From: Candidatus Melainabacteria bacterium
Lineage (GTDB): Bacteria > Cyanobacteriota > Vampirovibrionia > Obscuribacterales > Obscuribacteraceae
Direction of reading: 5' to 3'
NCBI GenBank assembly: GCA_017307165.1
Contig: JAFKGK010000002.1
Span: forward strand, 124,001-188,000
DNA length: 64,000 bases
The translations under genes and the position numbers were made by a program. This document shows, piece after piece, positions 49,175 through 58,525 of the stretch; the stretch's first letter is position 1, and each line of letters opens with the position of its first letter. The notes beneath the pieces were generated by a model. It had not been told where the DNA came from. It saw only the letters and a program-made list of their open reading frames with translations, and did not search any database.

Positions 49175-51175
49175 TTGCCTACAAATGCAAATAAAAAAAC
49201 TGGCACTGCCAAAAATGCAGGTAATACAAAAAAAGAAGCCTCCATTTTTGGTAATACCCCGGAGAGTCCGATCGGCAAGGTGATCGGTAAGTTTGAGATT
49301 AGAGAGCTTTTGGGAGAGTCATCTATTGCTACTCTCTATGGTGCCCTCGACAAGCAGACGCGTAAAAATGTGACGCTCAAAGTCGTCCACAAAAATCTTT
49401 TGCCGACCATACGCAATCAAAAAAAACTCGAGCAAAAACTCAGGCAGGTCTTTGCTGTCGAGGATCCGCATGTCTTTTCCTATCGCGATGTTCTCTTTGC
49501 CGATGGCCGCATGGTCTTGGTTGCATCCTCGCAAGAGTTTGAGTCGCTAGAAGACCTCTTGTCCAAGACCGGACACATTGGACCCGAGCGTGCGATAGGC
49601 ATCTTTATCAATGTCGCACGAGCCCTAGAAGCTTGCCACAAGCGGGATATCGTGCACCGTGACCTCAAGCCAAGCAATATACTCATTGTCGATGATGGAC
49701 AGTATCAAGACCAGGTCAAAGTAAGTGATTTTTCGATCGCCAAACTGATCGCTGACGAGACCTCTGATGGCCGTCCCGATCAATACATGACGAGGGGCCG
49801 AGAGACCTTTGTCAGTCCTCTATATCTAAGCCCCGAGCAATGTTCGGGCAAGAAGGTAGACGCGCGTTCCGATATTTATTCGCTTGGGTGCGTCATGTAT
49901 GAGGCACTGACGGGCAAGCCTCCCTTTGTGGGCAAAAACGTTCTCGAAACTGCCTACAAGCACATGAATGATTCGCCTCGTCCATTGGGCCTGGATACTG
50001 CACTCGAGCCAATGTCGACCAGACTCGAAGAGGTCGTCGCCAAATGTCTCGCCAAAGAGCCTGAGCTACGGTTTCAAAGTCCTGACGAACTACGTCACGA
50101 TCTCGAATTGATATCGACAGCAAGCGAAAATGAATGGACCAATGCGGCCTATGTCTATCGCCAATCTACCAGGGTAAAGCGCAAACGTCGCCGGGGCGCG
50201 GGAGGTTTCCCGCTAGAGTCAGCGATCTGGATATCAGGCGTGGTGCTCCTCGTAAGTCTAGTTATCTATTGGACAGTCAACATTCTCAAGCCTGAGAGCA
50301 AGCGCTACCCAAATTTTGATACTGATAAGATCTGGCTGGTGGCAGTCTCGCAAAAGCCACAGCCGGTCGAGGATTTTGGCAACAAAGAAGAAGCCGCCAA
50401 GGTCAATTTATCCTCGATACAGCGGGACATAGGTACCGATTGCCGCGAATATGCTGACGCTATCCTTGCTCTAGTGCAGCTATATCACGATTCGCACCAC
50501 TGGGCCGATGCGCTTACTTATAGCAAAAAGCTCGTAAAAGTCACCGAGCAACTCGAAAAAGAAGGACAGGAAGGCCCTGGTCAACTATCCGAGTGCTATC
50601 GTCTAGTTGCCTATGCTGCTTTTAATAATGGCACCCTGGATGAGGCTGCTGATGCAGCCGAAAAATCTCTGTCTCTAGCTGTGGGCAATCAAGCGCTAAA
50701 CAACAAAAATATTCAGTGTCTGCGTATCCTGGGCGATATCTACTCTCGCAAAAATAACCTGCCCAAGGCCAGCGATGCGTATTTTAGATTGCTCAGCCTG
50801 ACAGAGACCGAGCGTGAGCACGCGCCTGCATTGTATTGCGACGCCAGTGCCAAGGTCGGTGACATCTCCCGCCGCATGGGACGAATGGAAGACGCGCAAC
50901 GCTATTACAAGCAAGCTATCGATTGGTGGCGTTCTCATGGTGCTACTGAGTCGCCATGGGCTCCCAGGGCATTGTTTGGGTATTCGATGGTGCTCTATGC
51001 CCAGGGGCATTATAAAGAGTCCGAAGAAAACCTCAAAGAAGCCATGAGTCTTGCTAAAAAAGCATCGCAAGGAGATCGCGCCTTGCAGGGCGCGATCCGC
51101 AAACTATACATAGATACTCTCTACAAGACCAATTGGGTCAATGCCCTATCTGTCCAGCTTGGAGATGCAGACTGA
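49175..51175 (+). CDS. Divergent membrane Ser/Thr kinase (possible pseudokinase) with TPR outer domain
   Basis: 666-residue kinase-fold protein. The core is complete in outline (K69 in VTLKVV; HRDLKPSN with HRD 161-163; SPEQCSGKKVDARSDIYSLGCVMYE), but the Gly loop reads LGESSIATLYG and lacks two of three glycines, and DFG is DFS (185-187). These changes may weaken ATP binding or metal positioning. A membrane helix spans 349-369 after a basic KRKRRR stop-transfer stretch. The outer region (about 400-660) has TPR units (ALTYSKKLVKVTEQLEKEG, YRLVAYAAFNNGTLDEAAD, LRILGDIYSRKNNLPKASDAY). Start is TTG after GAGAGG. The gene is paired with the intact kinase just upstream. Confidence 0.88.
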   Translation: MPTNANKKTGTAKNAGNTKKEASIFGNTPESPIGKVIGKFEIRELLGESSIATLYGALDKQTRKNVTLKVVHKNLLPTIRNQKKLEQKLRQVFAVEDPHVFSYRDVLFADGRMVLVASSQEFESLEDLLSKTGHIGPERAIGIFINVARALEACHKRDIVHRDLKPSNILIVDDGQYQDQVKVSDFSIAKLIADETSDGRPDQYMTRGRETFVSPLYLSPEQCSGKKVDARSDIYSLGCVMYEALTGKPPFVGKNVLETAYKHMNDSPRPLGLDTALEPMSTRLEEVVAKCLAKEPELRFQSPDELRHDLELISTASENEWTNAAYVYRQSTRVKRKRRRGAGGFPLESAIWISGVVLLVSLVIYWTVNILKPESKRYPNFDTDKIWLVAVSQKPQPVEDFGNKEEAAKVNLSSIQRDIGTDCREYADAILALVQLYHDSHHWADALTYSKKLVKVTEQLEKEGQEGPGQLSECYRLVAYAAFNNGTLDEAADAAEKSLSLAVGNQALNNKNIQCLRILGDIYSRKNNLPKASDAYFRLLSLTETEREHAPALYCDASAKVGDISRRMGRMEDAQRYYKQAIDWWRSHGATESPWAPRALFGYSMVLYAQGHYKESEENLKEAMSLAKKASQGDRALQGAIRKLYIDTLYKTNWVNALSVQLGDAD

Positions 51176-51191
51176 GATCCCCCTGCCGCCT

Positions 51192-52316
51192 TTATTTGGC
51201 CTTGAGCTTGTCCAGGCCTTCTTGAGCTAGCTTGCTATTGGGCTTGATTTCGAGAGCCTTTTTAAACTCGACTTCGGCCTTGTCCTTTTGACCTTGCTTT
51301 TCCAAAAACTTTGCATACTCAACATGAGCTGCTACGTCTCTTGGGGCCTGGTTGATGGCATTGTTAAACTCGGTCTCGGCTTCTTTTGTATTGCCAAGGC
51401 TGGCAAGCGCTGTGGCCAATCTGCGTCTAGCAGGAGTAAAATTGGGCTGGACCTTGAGCGCCTTGCGTTGTTCGTCTACTGCTTCTTGATACTTGCCTTG
51501 CTTTTCGAGCATCCAGCCAAGACCGCTACGAGCATTGGGATGCTGAGGCGAAATCTTGATTGCGTCTCTATAGGCTTGCTCGGCTTGTTTGTAGTCTCCT
51601 GATTCGGCATAGATATTGCCGAGATTGATATAAGCCGGAGTCATGCCCGCAGGGTTGGACCCAGCAGCTTGACCGAGTGTCAAAGCCGTATGTTCGGATT
51701 CGATAGCCTTGGGCCAGTTTTCTTGCTGTGCGTAGAGAACGCCTAAATTGAGATAGGGAGTCATGTCTTTTTCGTCGAGGCGGCTGGCTGCTTGATAGGC
51801 CGCAATGGCCTCGTCTACCTTCTCGAGGTGGGTCAGGGCCAGGCCATAATCCATCTGTGCTCTAAAACTGCTTGGCTTTAGGCGGACTGCTTCTTTAAAG
51901 CATTCGAGAGCCTTTTCCATTTCGCCTTGATTGGCATAGATCTGTCCCAGCACTACCTGGGGCAAAAAGTAAGTAGGATCAAGCTTGATGGCTTGCTTGC
52001 ACTCGAGGATAGCCGTGTCGTAAGTATCTTTTGAGTTATTGTCCGAAGCCATGCCAGCCAGGATCGCTCCCAGTCTCTGGTGCGCCTTGGCATTGTTTGG
52101 CTCTTCACGGATGGCCTCTCTAAAAAGATCGGCTGCTTCTTTCCATTTGCCGGTGCGGTAGCATTTTTCGGCTTTCTTCATGATTGCCGACTCTTCTTTG
52201 GCCTCAGGTTTGGCCTCGGGGGAGTTTTGCGCCATGGCTCCGCCAGCATACGATGCCATCATGGCCAGTATCATTGCTCCGGCCAGGGTCATCTGTCTGG
52301 TATTTTTTGCGAGCAT
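51192..52316 (-). CDS. Secreted TPR-repeat protein
   Basis: 374-residue exported protein with signal peptide ending GGAMA|Q. From about residue 45 to the end it is almost entirely TPRs, about nine units (KCYRTGKWKEAADLFREAI, KAHQRLGAIL, LGQIYANQGEMEKALECFKEAV, YINLGNIYAESGDYKQAEQAY, LGWMLEKQGKYQEAVDEQRK, YAKFLEKQGQKDKAEVEFKK). It forms a solenoid for protein-protein contact in the periplasm or outside. I use the ATG six bases after AAGGAG rather than the one three bases after it. It lies 36 bases downstream of deoC and is convergent with the divergent kinase. Confidence 0.88.
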   Translation of the reverse strand: MLAKNTRQMTLAGAMILAMMASYAGGAMAQNSPEAKPEAKEESAIMKKAEKCYRTGKWKEAADLFREAIREEPNNAKAHQRLGAILAGMASDNNSKDTYDTAILECKQAIKLDPTYFLPQVVLGQIYANQGEMEKALECFKEAVRLKPSSFRAQMDYGLALTHLEKVDEAIAAYQAASRLDEKDMTPYLNLGVLYAQQENWPKAIESEHTALTLGQAAGSNPAGMTPAYINLGNIYAESGDYKQAEQAYRDAIKISPQHPNARSGLGWMLEKQGKYQEAVDEQRKALKVQPNFTPARRRLATALASLGNTKEAETEFNNAINQAPRDVAAHVEYAKFLEKQGQKDKAEVEFKKALEIKPNSKLAQEGLDKLKAK

Positions 52317-52352
52317 CATGCACTCCTTGTTTTGGGTAGTTTCAGTCGACAA

Positions 52353-53051
52353 TTAATAAGCTGCTTTTTGGGTCTGGGCTTCATTTTGCTTGGCCTTGCC
52401 CGAGACGATATCTACGCCAGCCGAGGTACCAAGCCTGGTGGCACCAACCTCGACTAGAGCGCGTGCTTTAGCTTCGTCTCTAATGCCTGCTGAAGCCTTG
52501 ATGCCTAGCGGTGCATCGCCCAGTGCCTTTTTGATCAGCTCGATATCAGTGACGGTGGCACCTTTGCCGTCTTTGACAAAACCTGTACTGGTCTTGACCA
52601 TGGCAGCCTTGGCCTTGACGCAGCATTTTGTGGCATTGACCTTATCGTCGTCGCTCAAAAGATCGCATTCGATGATGACTTTAACGGGCAATCCCTTTGC
52701 TGCTTTGACCACTGCTGCTATTTCATCGGTGACATAATCCAGATCTCCTGCCTTGAGGGCACCGACATTGATTACCATGTCTATTTCTTCGGCGCCTTCG
52801 GCCACTGCTCTCTGGGTTTCGGCTATCTTGATGTCGGTGAGATTGGCTCCCAGAGGAAAACCGATCACTGTGGCGACAGCCACCTCGCTCGAGGCTAGCT
52901 CCTTTACGGCCTGTCTGACAAAGCAGGGATTGACACAGACAGCAAAAAACTTGTTTTCGATAGCTTCCTGGCAGAGCTTGGTGATATCGGCTTTGGTGGC
53001 TTGCGGGCTCAATAGGGTATGGTCGATATACCGGGCGAGATTTTCCGTCAC
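52353..53051 (-). CDS. deoC: Deoxyribose-phosphate aldolase
   Basis: 232-residue class I aldolase that splits 2-deoxyribose 5-phosphate into glyceraldehyde 3-phosphate and acetaldehyde. The Schiff-base lysine is K153 (AMVKTSTGF), with the second catalytic K185 (GIKASAGI) and D91 (EIDMVINVGALK). The short DeoC form begins RYIDHTLLSPQAT. GTG start with AGGAG six or seven bases upstream. It sits 45 bases after carB and 36 before a secreted TPR gene on the same strand. There is no deoA or deoD nearby, so nucleoside salvage is not organised as an operon here. Confidence 0.95.
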   Translation of the reverse strand: MTENLARYIDHTLLSPQATKADITKLCQEAIENKFFAVCVNPCFVRQAVKELASSEVAVATVIGFPLGANLTDIKIAETQRAVAEGAEEIDMVINVGALKAGDLDYVTDEIAAVVKAAKGLPVKVIIECDLLSDDDKVNATKCCVKAKAAMVKTSTGFVKDGKGATVTDIELIKKALGDAPLGIKASAGIRDEAKARALVEVGATRLGTSAGVDIVSGKAKQNEAQTQKAAY

Positions 53052-53096
53052 AGGATGCTCCTCATATAAAAACGGCTATTATACCAACAGGCTCAA

Positions 53097-56000
53097 CTAG
53101 CGGGTGCGCCTGGCCGAGGCTTGCTCCCAGTAATCGATGCTTTCGTGATATTCCTGCAGGCTCTTGACACCCAGTGAACCATTTTGCAGGGCTGCAATAG
53201 CCGCGACAGTCGCTCTTGCTCCTGACAAGGTCGTGACCACAGGAATGTTGTAGTTGACCGAGGCTCGTCGGATCAATTGATCGTCGTCGCGAGCAGTGCG
53301 TCCTGAAGGGATATTGATCACCAGGTTGATCTCCTGGTTTTTGATCCTGTCCACAAGATTGGGGCGGCCTTCGGATACTTTGTTTGTGATGGCCACAGGT
53401 ATGCCGGCCTGCTTGATCGTCTGGGCCGTGCCTCTAGTTGCGATTAATTCGAAGCCTAGCTGGTAGAGACTCTGTGCAATCGGCACTACTTCTTGCTTTT
53501 GCGAGTCGGTGACCGAGATAAAGATCTTGCCGATAGTAGGCAATTTTTGTCCGGCTGCTAATTGGGCCTTGGCAAAGGCAAGCCCAAATTGCGTGGCGAT
53601 GCCCATCACCTCGCCCGTAGATCGCATCTCGGGTCCGAGAGAGATCTCCGTACCTGCAAATCTCTTAAACGGTATGACCACCGACTTGACAGCCACATGA
53701 GGGGGCAAGAGACGTGGTGAAATGCCGAGATCTGATAGGCTGCGACCCACCATGACGGAGGCTGCGATCTTGGCCCAGGGTACGCCCGTGGCTTTTGAGA
53801 CAAAGGGGATGGTGCGGCTGGCCCGAGGATTTACCTCCAGGACATAGAGATCATCTCCCTTGAGAGCAAATTGGATATTCATCAGGCCGATTACTTTGAG
53901 CTCTTGAGCGAGCTTGTTTGTTGCTTGCTTGATTTCTTCGATAATCTTGAAAGGTATAGTCTGACAAGGCAAGACGCAGGTGCTGTCTCCAGAATGAATG
54001 CCAGCTTGCTCTATATGCTCCATGATCCCGGCGATGATCGTCGCCCGACCGTCTGATACGGCATCTACATCGATTTCGATGGCATTTTCTAAAAATTGGT
54101 CGATCAGGATGCTGAGCTTGCCTGAGACCGAAAAGGCGTTAGCAAGCCATCTTTCGAGGTCGTCTTGATTGTAGACGATGGCCATCGCTCTGCCGCCGAG
54201 CACGTAGCTGGGTCTTACCAGTACTGGATATCCCAGAGCATTCGCCTTTTCGATGGCTTCTTCTCTGGTCGAGGCAAAAGCACCAGGCGGCTGCTTGAGA
54301 CCTATTTTTTCGATCAATTCGCCAAATCTCTCGCGGTTTTCGGCGAGGTCTATCGAATCCGGACTGGTCCCCAATATTTTGTATCCGCGTTCTTCGAGTC
54401 CTTTTGCTAGTTTGAGCGGTGTCTGACCACCCAATTGCACGATGATGCCGACTGGTTGTTCTACTTTTGCGATATTGGTGACATCTTCGAGTGTGAGCGG
54501 CTCAAAATATAAGCGATCAGAGACATCATAATCGGTAGAAACGGTCTCTGGATTGCTATTGACCATCACGGCTTCAAAATCGAGCTCTCTCAAGGCCATC
54601 GAAGCGTGGACGCAGCAATAGTCAAACTCGATGCCCTGGCCGATGCGGTTTGGACCTCCGCCGAGGATCATGACTCGAGGCTTTTTAGCCGGAGGGCATT
54701 CGCTCTCCGACTCATAAGTCGAATACATGTAAGGGGTGTAGGCTTGAAACTCCGCAGCACAGGTATCGATCATCTTGTAACTGGGCTCGAGACCGACTTT
54801 TTGTCTTAGCTCGTATATATCGTTTTCGGCCACGCCAAATATTTGGGCCAGCTGTGCATCGCCATACCCTTTCTTTTTCAGGCGTAAAAGAGTTTCTTTC
54901 TCTAATTGATCTAGATTATCTACAGTTATATCGGCGTCACTCAAGATCTCGCTGGTTTCAAAAATATCGACTAGATTGTCTAGAAACCAGATGTCTATGG
55001 ATGAGAGTTCGGCAATCTCATCGACCGACATACCCGCCTTAAGTGCTCCGTAGATATCTGTAAGGCGGTGGTGCGAAGGTACCGACAATCTCTGGCGCCA
55101 TTCCCAAAAATCCGCTTTGGCTCTGGCTTTGACGTCGGTAAAGCCAGTGAGGCCTAGCTCCATTCCTCTCAAAGCTTTTTGCATGGCCTCTTGGAAGGTG
55201 CGACCGACTGCCATTACCTCGCCGACAGATTTCATCTGCGTGGTGAGGGTGTAATCCGACCCTCTAAATTTTTCAAAATTGAATCGCGGTATCTTGACTA
55301 CGACATAGTCCAGAGCCGGTTCAAAAGCTGCCTTTGTATCCTTGGTAATATCGTTCTGTATCTCATCCAGAGTCAGACCAACCGATAGCTTGGCCGCAAT
55401 CTTAGCAATTGGATAGCCGGTCGCCTTGGAAGCCAGCGCACTCGATCGCGAGACTCTGGGATTCATCTCGATGACTACAATACGGCCATCTTGGGGATTG
55501 ATGCCAAATTGCACATTGGAGCCACCGGTATCTACTCCTATGGCTCTGATTACTTTGATGGCAGCATCACGTAGTGCCTGAAACTCTTTGTCAGTCAATG
55601 TCTGCACTGGTGCAACCGTGATGGAGTCTCCAGTGTGTACACCCATGGGATCGAGGTTTTCGATTGAGCAGATGATGACCACATTGTCTTTGCAATCTCT
55701 GACTACCTCTAACTCGATTTCTTTCCAACCGAGTACGGATTCTTCGAGCAAGATCTCGCTGACAGGTGAGGCTGCCAGACCTTGTGCGGCAATATCTTCT
55801 AGTTCTTCCTGGTTATAAGCGATCCCACCTCCAGCTCCGCCAAGGGTAAACGCAGGGCGGATTATGATGGGAAACCCAATCTTGGAGGCAATAGCCCGAG
55901 CTTCCATGGTGTTGCGGGCGATGCCCGAATTTGGGACGCAGAGCCCTATCTCAAGCATTTTTTGTTTAAAAAGATCGCGGTCTTCGGCTAGCTTAATCGC

Positions 56001-56363
56001 CCTGAGATTGGCGCCGATCAATTGGACACCATATTGATCGAGGATGCCTGATTCGGCTAGTTCGACTGCGACATTGAGACTGGTCTGACCGCCCATGGTC
56101 GGCAGCAAGGCCTGAGGCCGTTCTTTTTCGATCACATCACGGGCGACTTCGGCGGATACAGGCTCAACATAAGTTTTATGGGCTACTTCGGGATCGGTCA
56201 TGATCGTAGCTGGATTGCTATTGATGAGGACAACCTCATAGCCCAGATCCTTGAGAGCCTTGCATGCTTGAGAGCCCGAATAATCAAATTCGCACGCCTG
56301 GCCGATGGTGATCGGTCCTGCTCCCAAAACGAGAATCTTGTGGATATCAGTCCGTTTGGCCAT
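53097..56363 (-). CDS. carB: Carbamoyl-phosphate synthase large subunit
   Basis: 1088-residue enzyme that, with CarA, makes carbamoyl phosphate from bicarbonate, ammonia and two ATP for arginine and pyrimidine synthesis. Two ATP-grasp halves are evident: [26 protein letters not shown] at the start and [21 protein letters not shown] near the middle. Both halves have the [22 protein letters not shown] and [20 protein letters not shown] motifs. The C-terminal MGS-like allosteric domain (about 940-1088) carries [19 protein letters not shown] and [22 protein letters not shown] lies six bases before the ATG. carA is not in the window. deoC follows. Confidence 0.97.
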   Translation of the reverse strand: MAKRTDIHKILVLGAGPITIGQACEFDYSGSQACKALKDLGYEVVLINSNPATIMTDPEVAHKTYVEPVSAEVARDVIEKERPQALLPTMGGQTSLNVAVELAESGILDQYGVQLIGANLRAIKLAEDRDLFKQKMLEIGLCVPNSGIARNTMEARAIASKIGFPIIIRPAFTLGGAGGGIAYNQEELEDIAAQGLAASPVSEILLEESVLGWKEIELEVVRDCKDNVVIICSIENLDPMGVHTGDSITVAPVQTLTDKEFQALRDAAIKVIRAIGVDTGGSNVQFGINPQDGRIVVIEMNPRVSRSSALASKATGYPIAKIAAKLSVGLTLDEIQNDITKDTKAAFEPALDYVVVKIPRFNFEKFRGSDYTLTTQMKSVGEVMAVGRTFQEAMQKALRGMELGLTGFTDVKARAKADFWEWRQRLSVPSHHRLTDIYGALKAGMSVDEIAELSSIDIWFLDNLVDIFETSEILSDADITVDNLDQLEKETLLRLKKKGYGDAQLAQIFGVAENDIYELRQKVGLEPSYKMIDTCAAEFQAYTPYMYSTYESESECPPAKKPRVMILGGGPNRIGQGIEFDYCCVHASMALRELDFEAVMVNSNPETVSTDYDVSDRLYFEPLTLEDVTNIAKVEQPVGIIVQLGGQTPLKLAKGLEERGYKILGTSPDSIDLAENRERFGELIEKIGLKQPPGAFASTREEAIEKANALGYPVLVRPSYVLGGRAMAIVYNQDDLERWLANAFSVSGKLSILIDQFLENAIEIDVDAVSDGRATIIAGIMEHIEQAGIHSGDSTCVLPCQTIPFKIIEEIKQATNKLAQELKVIGLMNIQFALKGDDLYVLEVNPRASRTIPFVSKATGVPWAKIAASVMVGRSLSDLGISPRLLPPHVAVKSVVIPFKRFAGTEISLGPEMRSTGEVMGIATQFGLAFAKAQLAAGQKLPTIGKIFISVTDSQKQEVVPIAQSLYQLGFELIATRGTAQTIKQAGIPVAITNKVSEGRPNLVDRIKNQEINLVINIPSGRTARDDDQLIRRASVNYNIPVVTTLSGARATVAAIAALQNGSLGVKSLQEYHESIDYWEQASARRTR

Positions 56364-56545
56364 GCCGATTCCTTTATTTTGCCTTGATGTATGGTCTCCG
56401 GGGTAATTCTAGCAATTCTAAAAATCAAGATGAAAATTGAGTCTCGAGCGTTTTAAACATTGCTTTAGATTGGTACATAGTATGCACAAGAACGGAACAT
56501 AAAAAGTTCAAAAGTGTCGTCATGCAGGCTTGGGGGGGGAATGCC

Positions 56546-57634
56546 ATGGCTCAGAAGACCGTGCGCTTTGCTGCGCTCAATTTTGCCAGATCTTCATTTG
56601 CTAGATCTTTATTTGCCAGAGCAATCTTTCGGAGCTCACTGGCAGCGATAGCTATTTTGACTTTGCATTCTTCGGTCTTTGCACAAGTCGCAAGAGAAGA
56701 TTTCCCTCAGATCGCCAATCTGCCCGATATCCCGGTCTCCAAATGGGAAGATCAAAACAACCTGTCAAACGGTGTCAAGCCTAAAGGTGTCGCAATAGCG
56801 ATCCATGGTCTCATCATGCATGGTCGGGTCTACGATCAAATGGCCCGTGATCTGGCACAAGACGGTTATGTGGTATTTGCTCCCGATCTCAGGGGATATG
56901 GACGCTGGAATAGCGAAGATCTGACCATCCGTGAAGGCAAGGATCCGCTGCCTGAAAATCATAAAGTCAACTATGAGCAGAGTTTTCAGGATCTCAAGGC
57001 TCTGGTTAGTTCAATCAAGTCGCACTACGGCGATACCCCTGTATATCTCATAGGTGAGAGTCTTGGCGCGGGATTCTCTATGCGCCTGGCCTCCGAACTG
57101 CCCAATGAGATCGCAGGTATCGTACTTTCGAGTCCAGCTCTCAAACGCCGGTTTTATCTGGAACCAGTCATGGTTAAGCAAGTTGCTCGTCTCATGACCA
57201 ATCCAGCCGGCGAAATAGACCTCGTTCCTTATATAAAAAAGTTTTCCTCCGAAGATCCCATGATCGTTCAGGACACTATCGAGGATCCGTATGTCCGCAA
57301 ACGGCTCAATTGTGCAGCGCTATGCGCCACAGCCCGTTTGATCAAGTCCAATATGTCGCATGTCGAGGGTATCCCTGCCGATATGCCTGTATTGGTTTTG
57401 CAAGGGGATAATGATCGAATGCTAAAGGCGGAGGCCGTATCTGTCTTTATGGACAAGCTCAGATCAAAGGATCAGACCATCCGCTGGATGCCTGGCAAGG
57501 GACATGTCTTGATCGAGACTAATCGCATCAGCCCCGATACCCTGGGGACTATCAAAGACTGGCTGGCTTCGCACAATAACACTAATGGCAATGCAAAACT
57601 TGCCGACAACTCGCAATTGGCCCTACAAAAATAA
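56546..57634 (+). CDS. Exported alpha/beta hydrolase (monoacylglycerol-lipase-like)
   Basis: 362-residue serine hydrolase of the MGLL/lysophospholipase type. The catalytic triad is visible as Ser in YLIGESLGAGFS, Asp in LVLQGDNDRML and His in GKGHVLIET; AIHGLIMHGRVYDQMA supplies the oxyanion region and DLRGYGRW is typical. The N-terminus is a signal or anchor (IFRSSLAAIAILTLHSSVFAQ), preceded by a repeat of ARSSF/ARSLF/ARAIF. I use the ATG close after a run of G; another ATG eight codons upstream is possible. Its last 12 bases overlap the convergent carbonic-anhydrase-like gene. Substrate, lipid or ester, is not determined. Confidence 0.85.
   Translation: MAQKTVRFAALNFARSSFARSLFARAIFRSSLAAIAILTLHSSVFAQVAREDFPQIANLPDIPVSKWEDQNNLSNGVKPKGVAIAIHGLIMHGRVYDQMARDLAQDGYVVFAPDLRGYGRWNSEDLTIREGKDPLPENHKVNYEQSFQDLKALVSSIKSHYGDTPVYLIGESLGAGFSMRLASELPNEIAGIVLSSPALKRRFYLEPVMVKQVARLMTNPAGEIDLVPYIKKFSSEDPMIVQDTIEDPYVRKRLNCAALCATARLIKSNMSHVEGIPADMPVLVLQGDNDRMLKAEAVSVFMDKLRSKDQTIRWMPGKGHVLIETNRISPDTLGTIKDWLASHNNTNGNAKLADNSQLALQK
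56582..56626 (+). repeat. 15-base tandem repeat in the hydrolase leader
   Basis: Three tandem 15-base units starting at 56582, 56597 and 56612 encode FARSS, FARSL and FARAI in the basic part of the signal sequence. Units one and two differ at two bases. Confidence 0.75.
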
Positions 57635-58141
57635 TCTACTGTAGATATTTTTGTATCCCAGATAGTTTTGCGCACCCGCATCGATCATGGTCCGATCGCC
57701 TGGTCGGATTTGTCTGACGACTTTGCCCGGCGCGCCCATGACGAGCGATTCGGGCGGTATCCGCGTGCCTGGAGAGATGATCGTGCCCGCTGCTATCAAG
57801 CTGTGCTGACCTATTTGGGCACCATCCAGGACTATTGCGCCCATGCCGATCAGGCAGTCTGAGTCTATCTTGCAACCATGCAGGATTGCTCCGTGCCCTA
57901 CCGTGACTCGGTCGCCAACGCTCAAACCAAGGTCTTTAGTGACATGCATCAGACACCCGTCCTGGATATTGGTGGCGGTGCCGATGATGATTTGGTTGAT
58001 ATCTGCTCGCAAGACACAGTTAAACCAGATAGAACAGTCAGCCCCCAGGGTCACCTGGCCGATGATACAAGCCGTGGGGGCAATCCATGCGGATGGATCG
58101 ATCTGGGGCGGCTTGTCAGGTAGGGGAAAGATATTTTGCAT
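57623..58141 (-). CDS. Gamma-carbonic-anhydrase-like hexapeptide protein
   Basis: 172-residue left-handed beta-helix protein of the gamma-CA/YrdA group. Hexapeptide repeats run from about residue 20 to 140 (ACIIGQVTLGADCSIWFNC, SLIAAGTIISPGTRIPPES). The three metal ligands are present as H66 (GCLMHV), H83 and H88 (VGHGAILHGCKI). VMGAPGKVVRQI is the conserved end. Such proteins form trimers; some are CO2 hydratases, others ferripyochelin-binding or CaiE-like, so activity is not certain. No ribosome-binding site is seen. It is convergent with the hydrolase gene and divergent from the small gene before mutS2. Confidence 0.88.
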   Translation of the reverse strand: MQNIFPLPDKPPQIDPSAWIAPTACIIGQVTLGADCSIWFNCVLRADINQIIIGTATNIQDGCLMHVTKDLGLSVGDRVTVGHGAILHGCKIDSDCLIGMGAIVLDGAQIGQHSLIAAGTIISPGTRIPPESLVMGAPGKVVRQIRPGDRTMIDAGAQNYLGYKNIYSRLFL

Positions 58142-58244
58142 GATCGCTAATCATGACCGGTCGATCTGGCGCCGTCCAGCACTCTTGAGCAATGTTATTG
58201 TCAAGCTGATACTATACATAGTTATATATACAAGGAGAAATAAC

Positions 58245-58523
58245 ATGCCTGTTTTCGAACAGCCTATGCTAAAGCTTTTGGGATCCCTGTCTCCGACTAT
58301 CACCTGGCTTAACGAGAAAGGCTCTGTTGATGTTTCCTCCGTACCAGAAAACCACTTAGAAGCAATCAAGCAGCTGGAGCGTATCGGTGTCGTGCACAAG
58401 CGCAACAATCGCAGCTATGAGTTGCAACGCATAAGGCTCAAAAAACTCCTCGGCAATCTCGGGATCGAGAGCCTTGCTGCTGCTGTCGATGCGCCTCCAG
58501 GTTTTCCCAGCGAGCTTAACTAA
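58245..58523 (+). CDS. Small winged-helix-like protein upstream of mutS2
   Basis: 92-residue cytoplasmic protein that I do not recognise. The helical MLKLLGSLSPTITWLNEKG, then NHLEAIKQLERIGVVHKRNNRSYELQ, resembles the helix-helix-wing order of a winged-helix DNA-binding domain. A basic helix (RIRLKKLLGNL) and Pro-rich end follow. Start is secured by AAGGAG seven bases before the ATG. TTGTCA (58198-58203) and TTATAT (58222-58227) may be the promoter. It ends two bases before the mutS2 start, so the two are coupled. Function unknown. Confidence 0.7.
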   Translation: MPVFEQPMLKLLGSLSPTITWLNEKGSVDVSSVPENHLEAIKQLERIGVVHKRNNRSYELQRIRLKKLLGNLGIESLAAAVDAPPGFPSELN

Positions 58524-58525
58524 CA

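Noticed and set aside
57843..58244. Long upstream extension of the small gene before mutS2
   Set aside because: It runs antisense through the gamma-carbonic-anhydrase-like gene; AAGGAG before the ATG at 58245 fixes the start.
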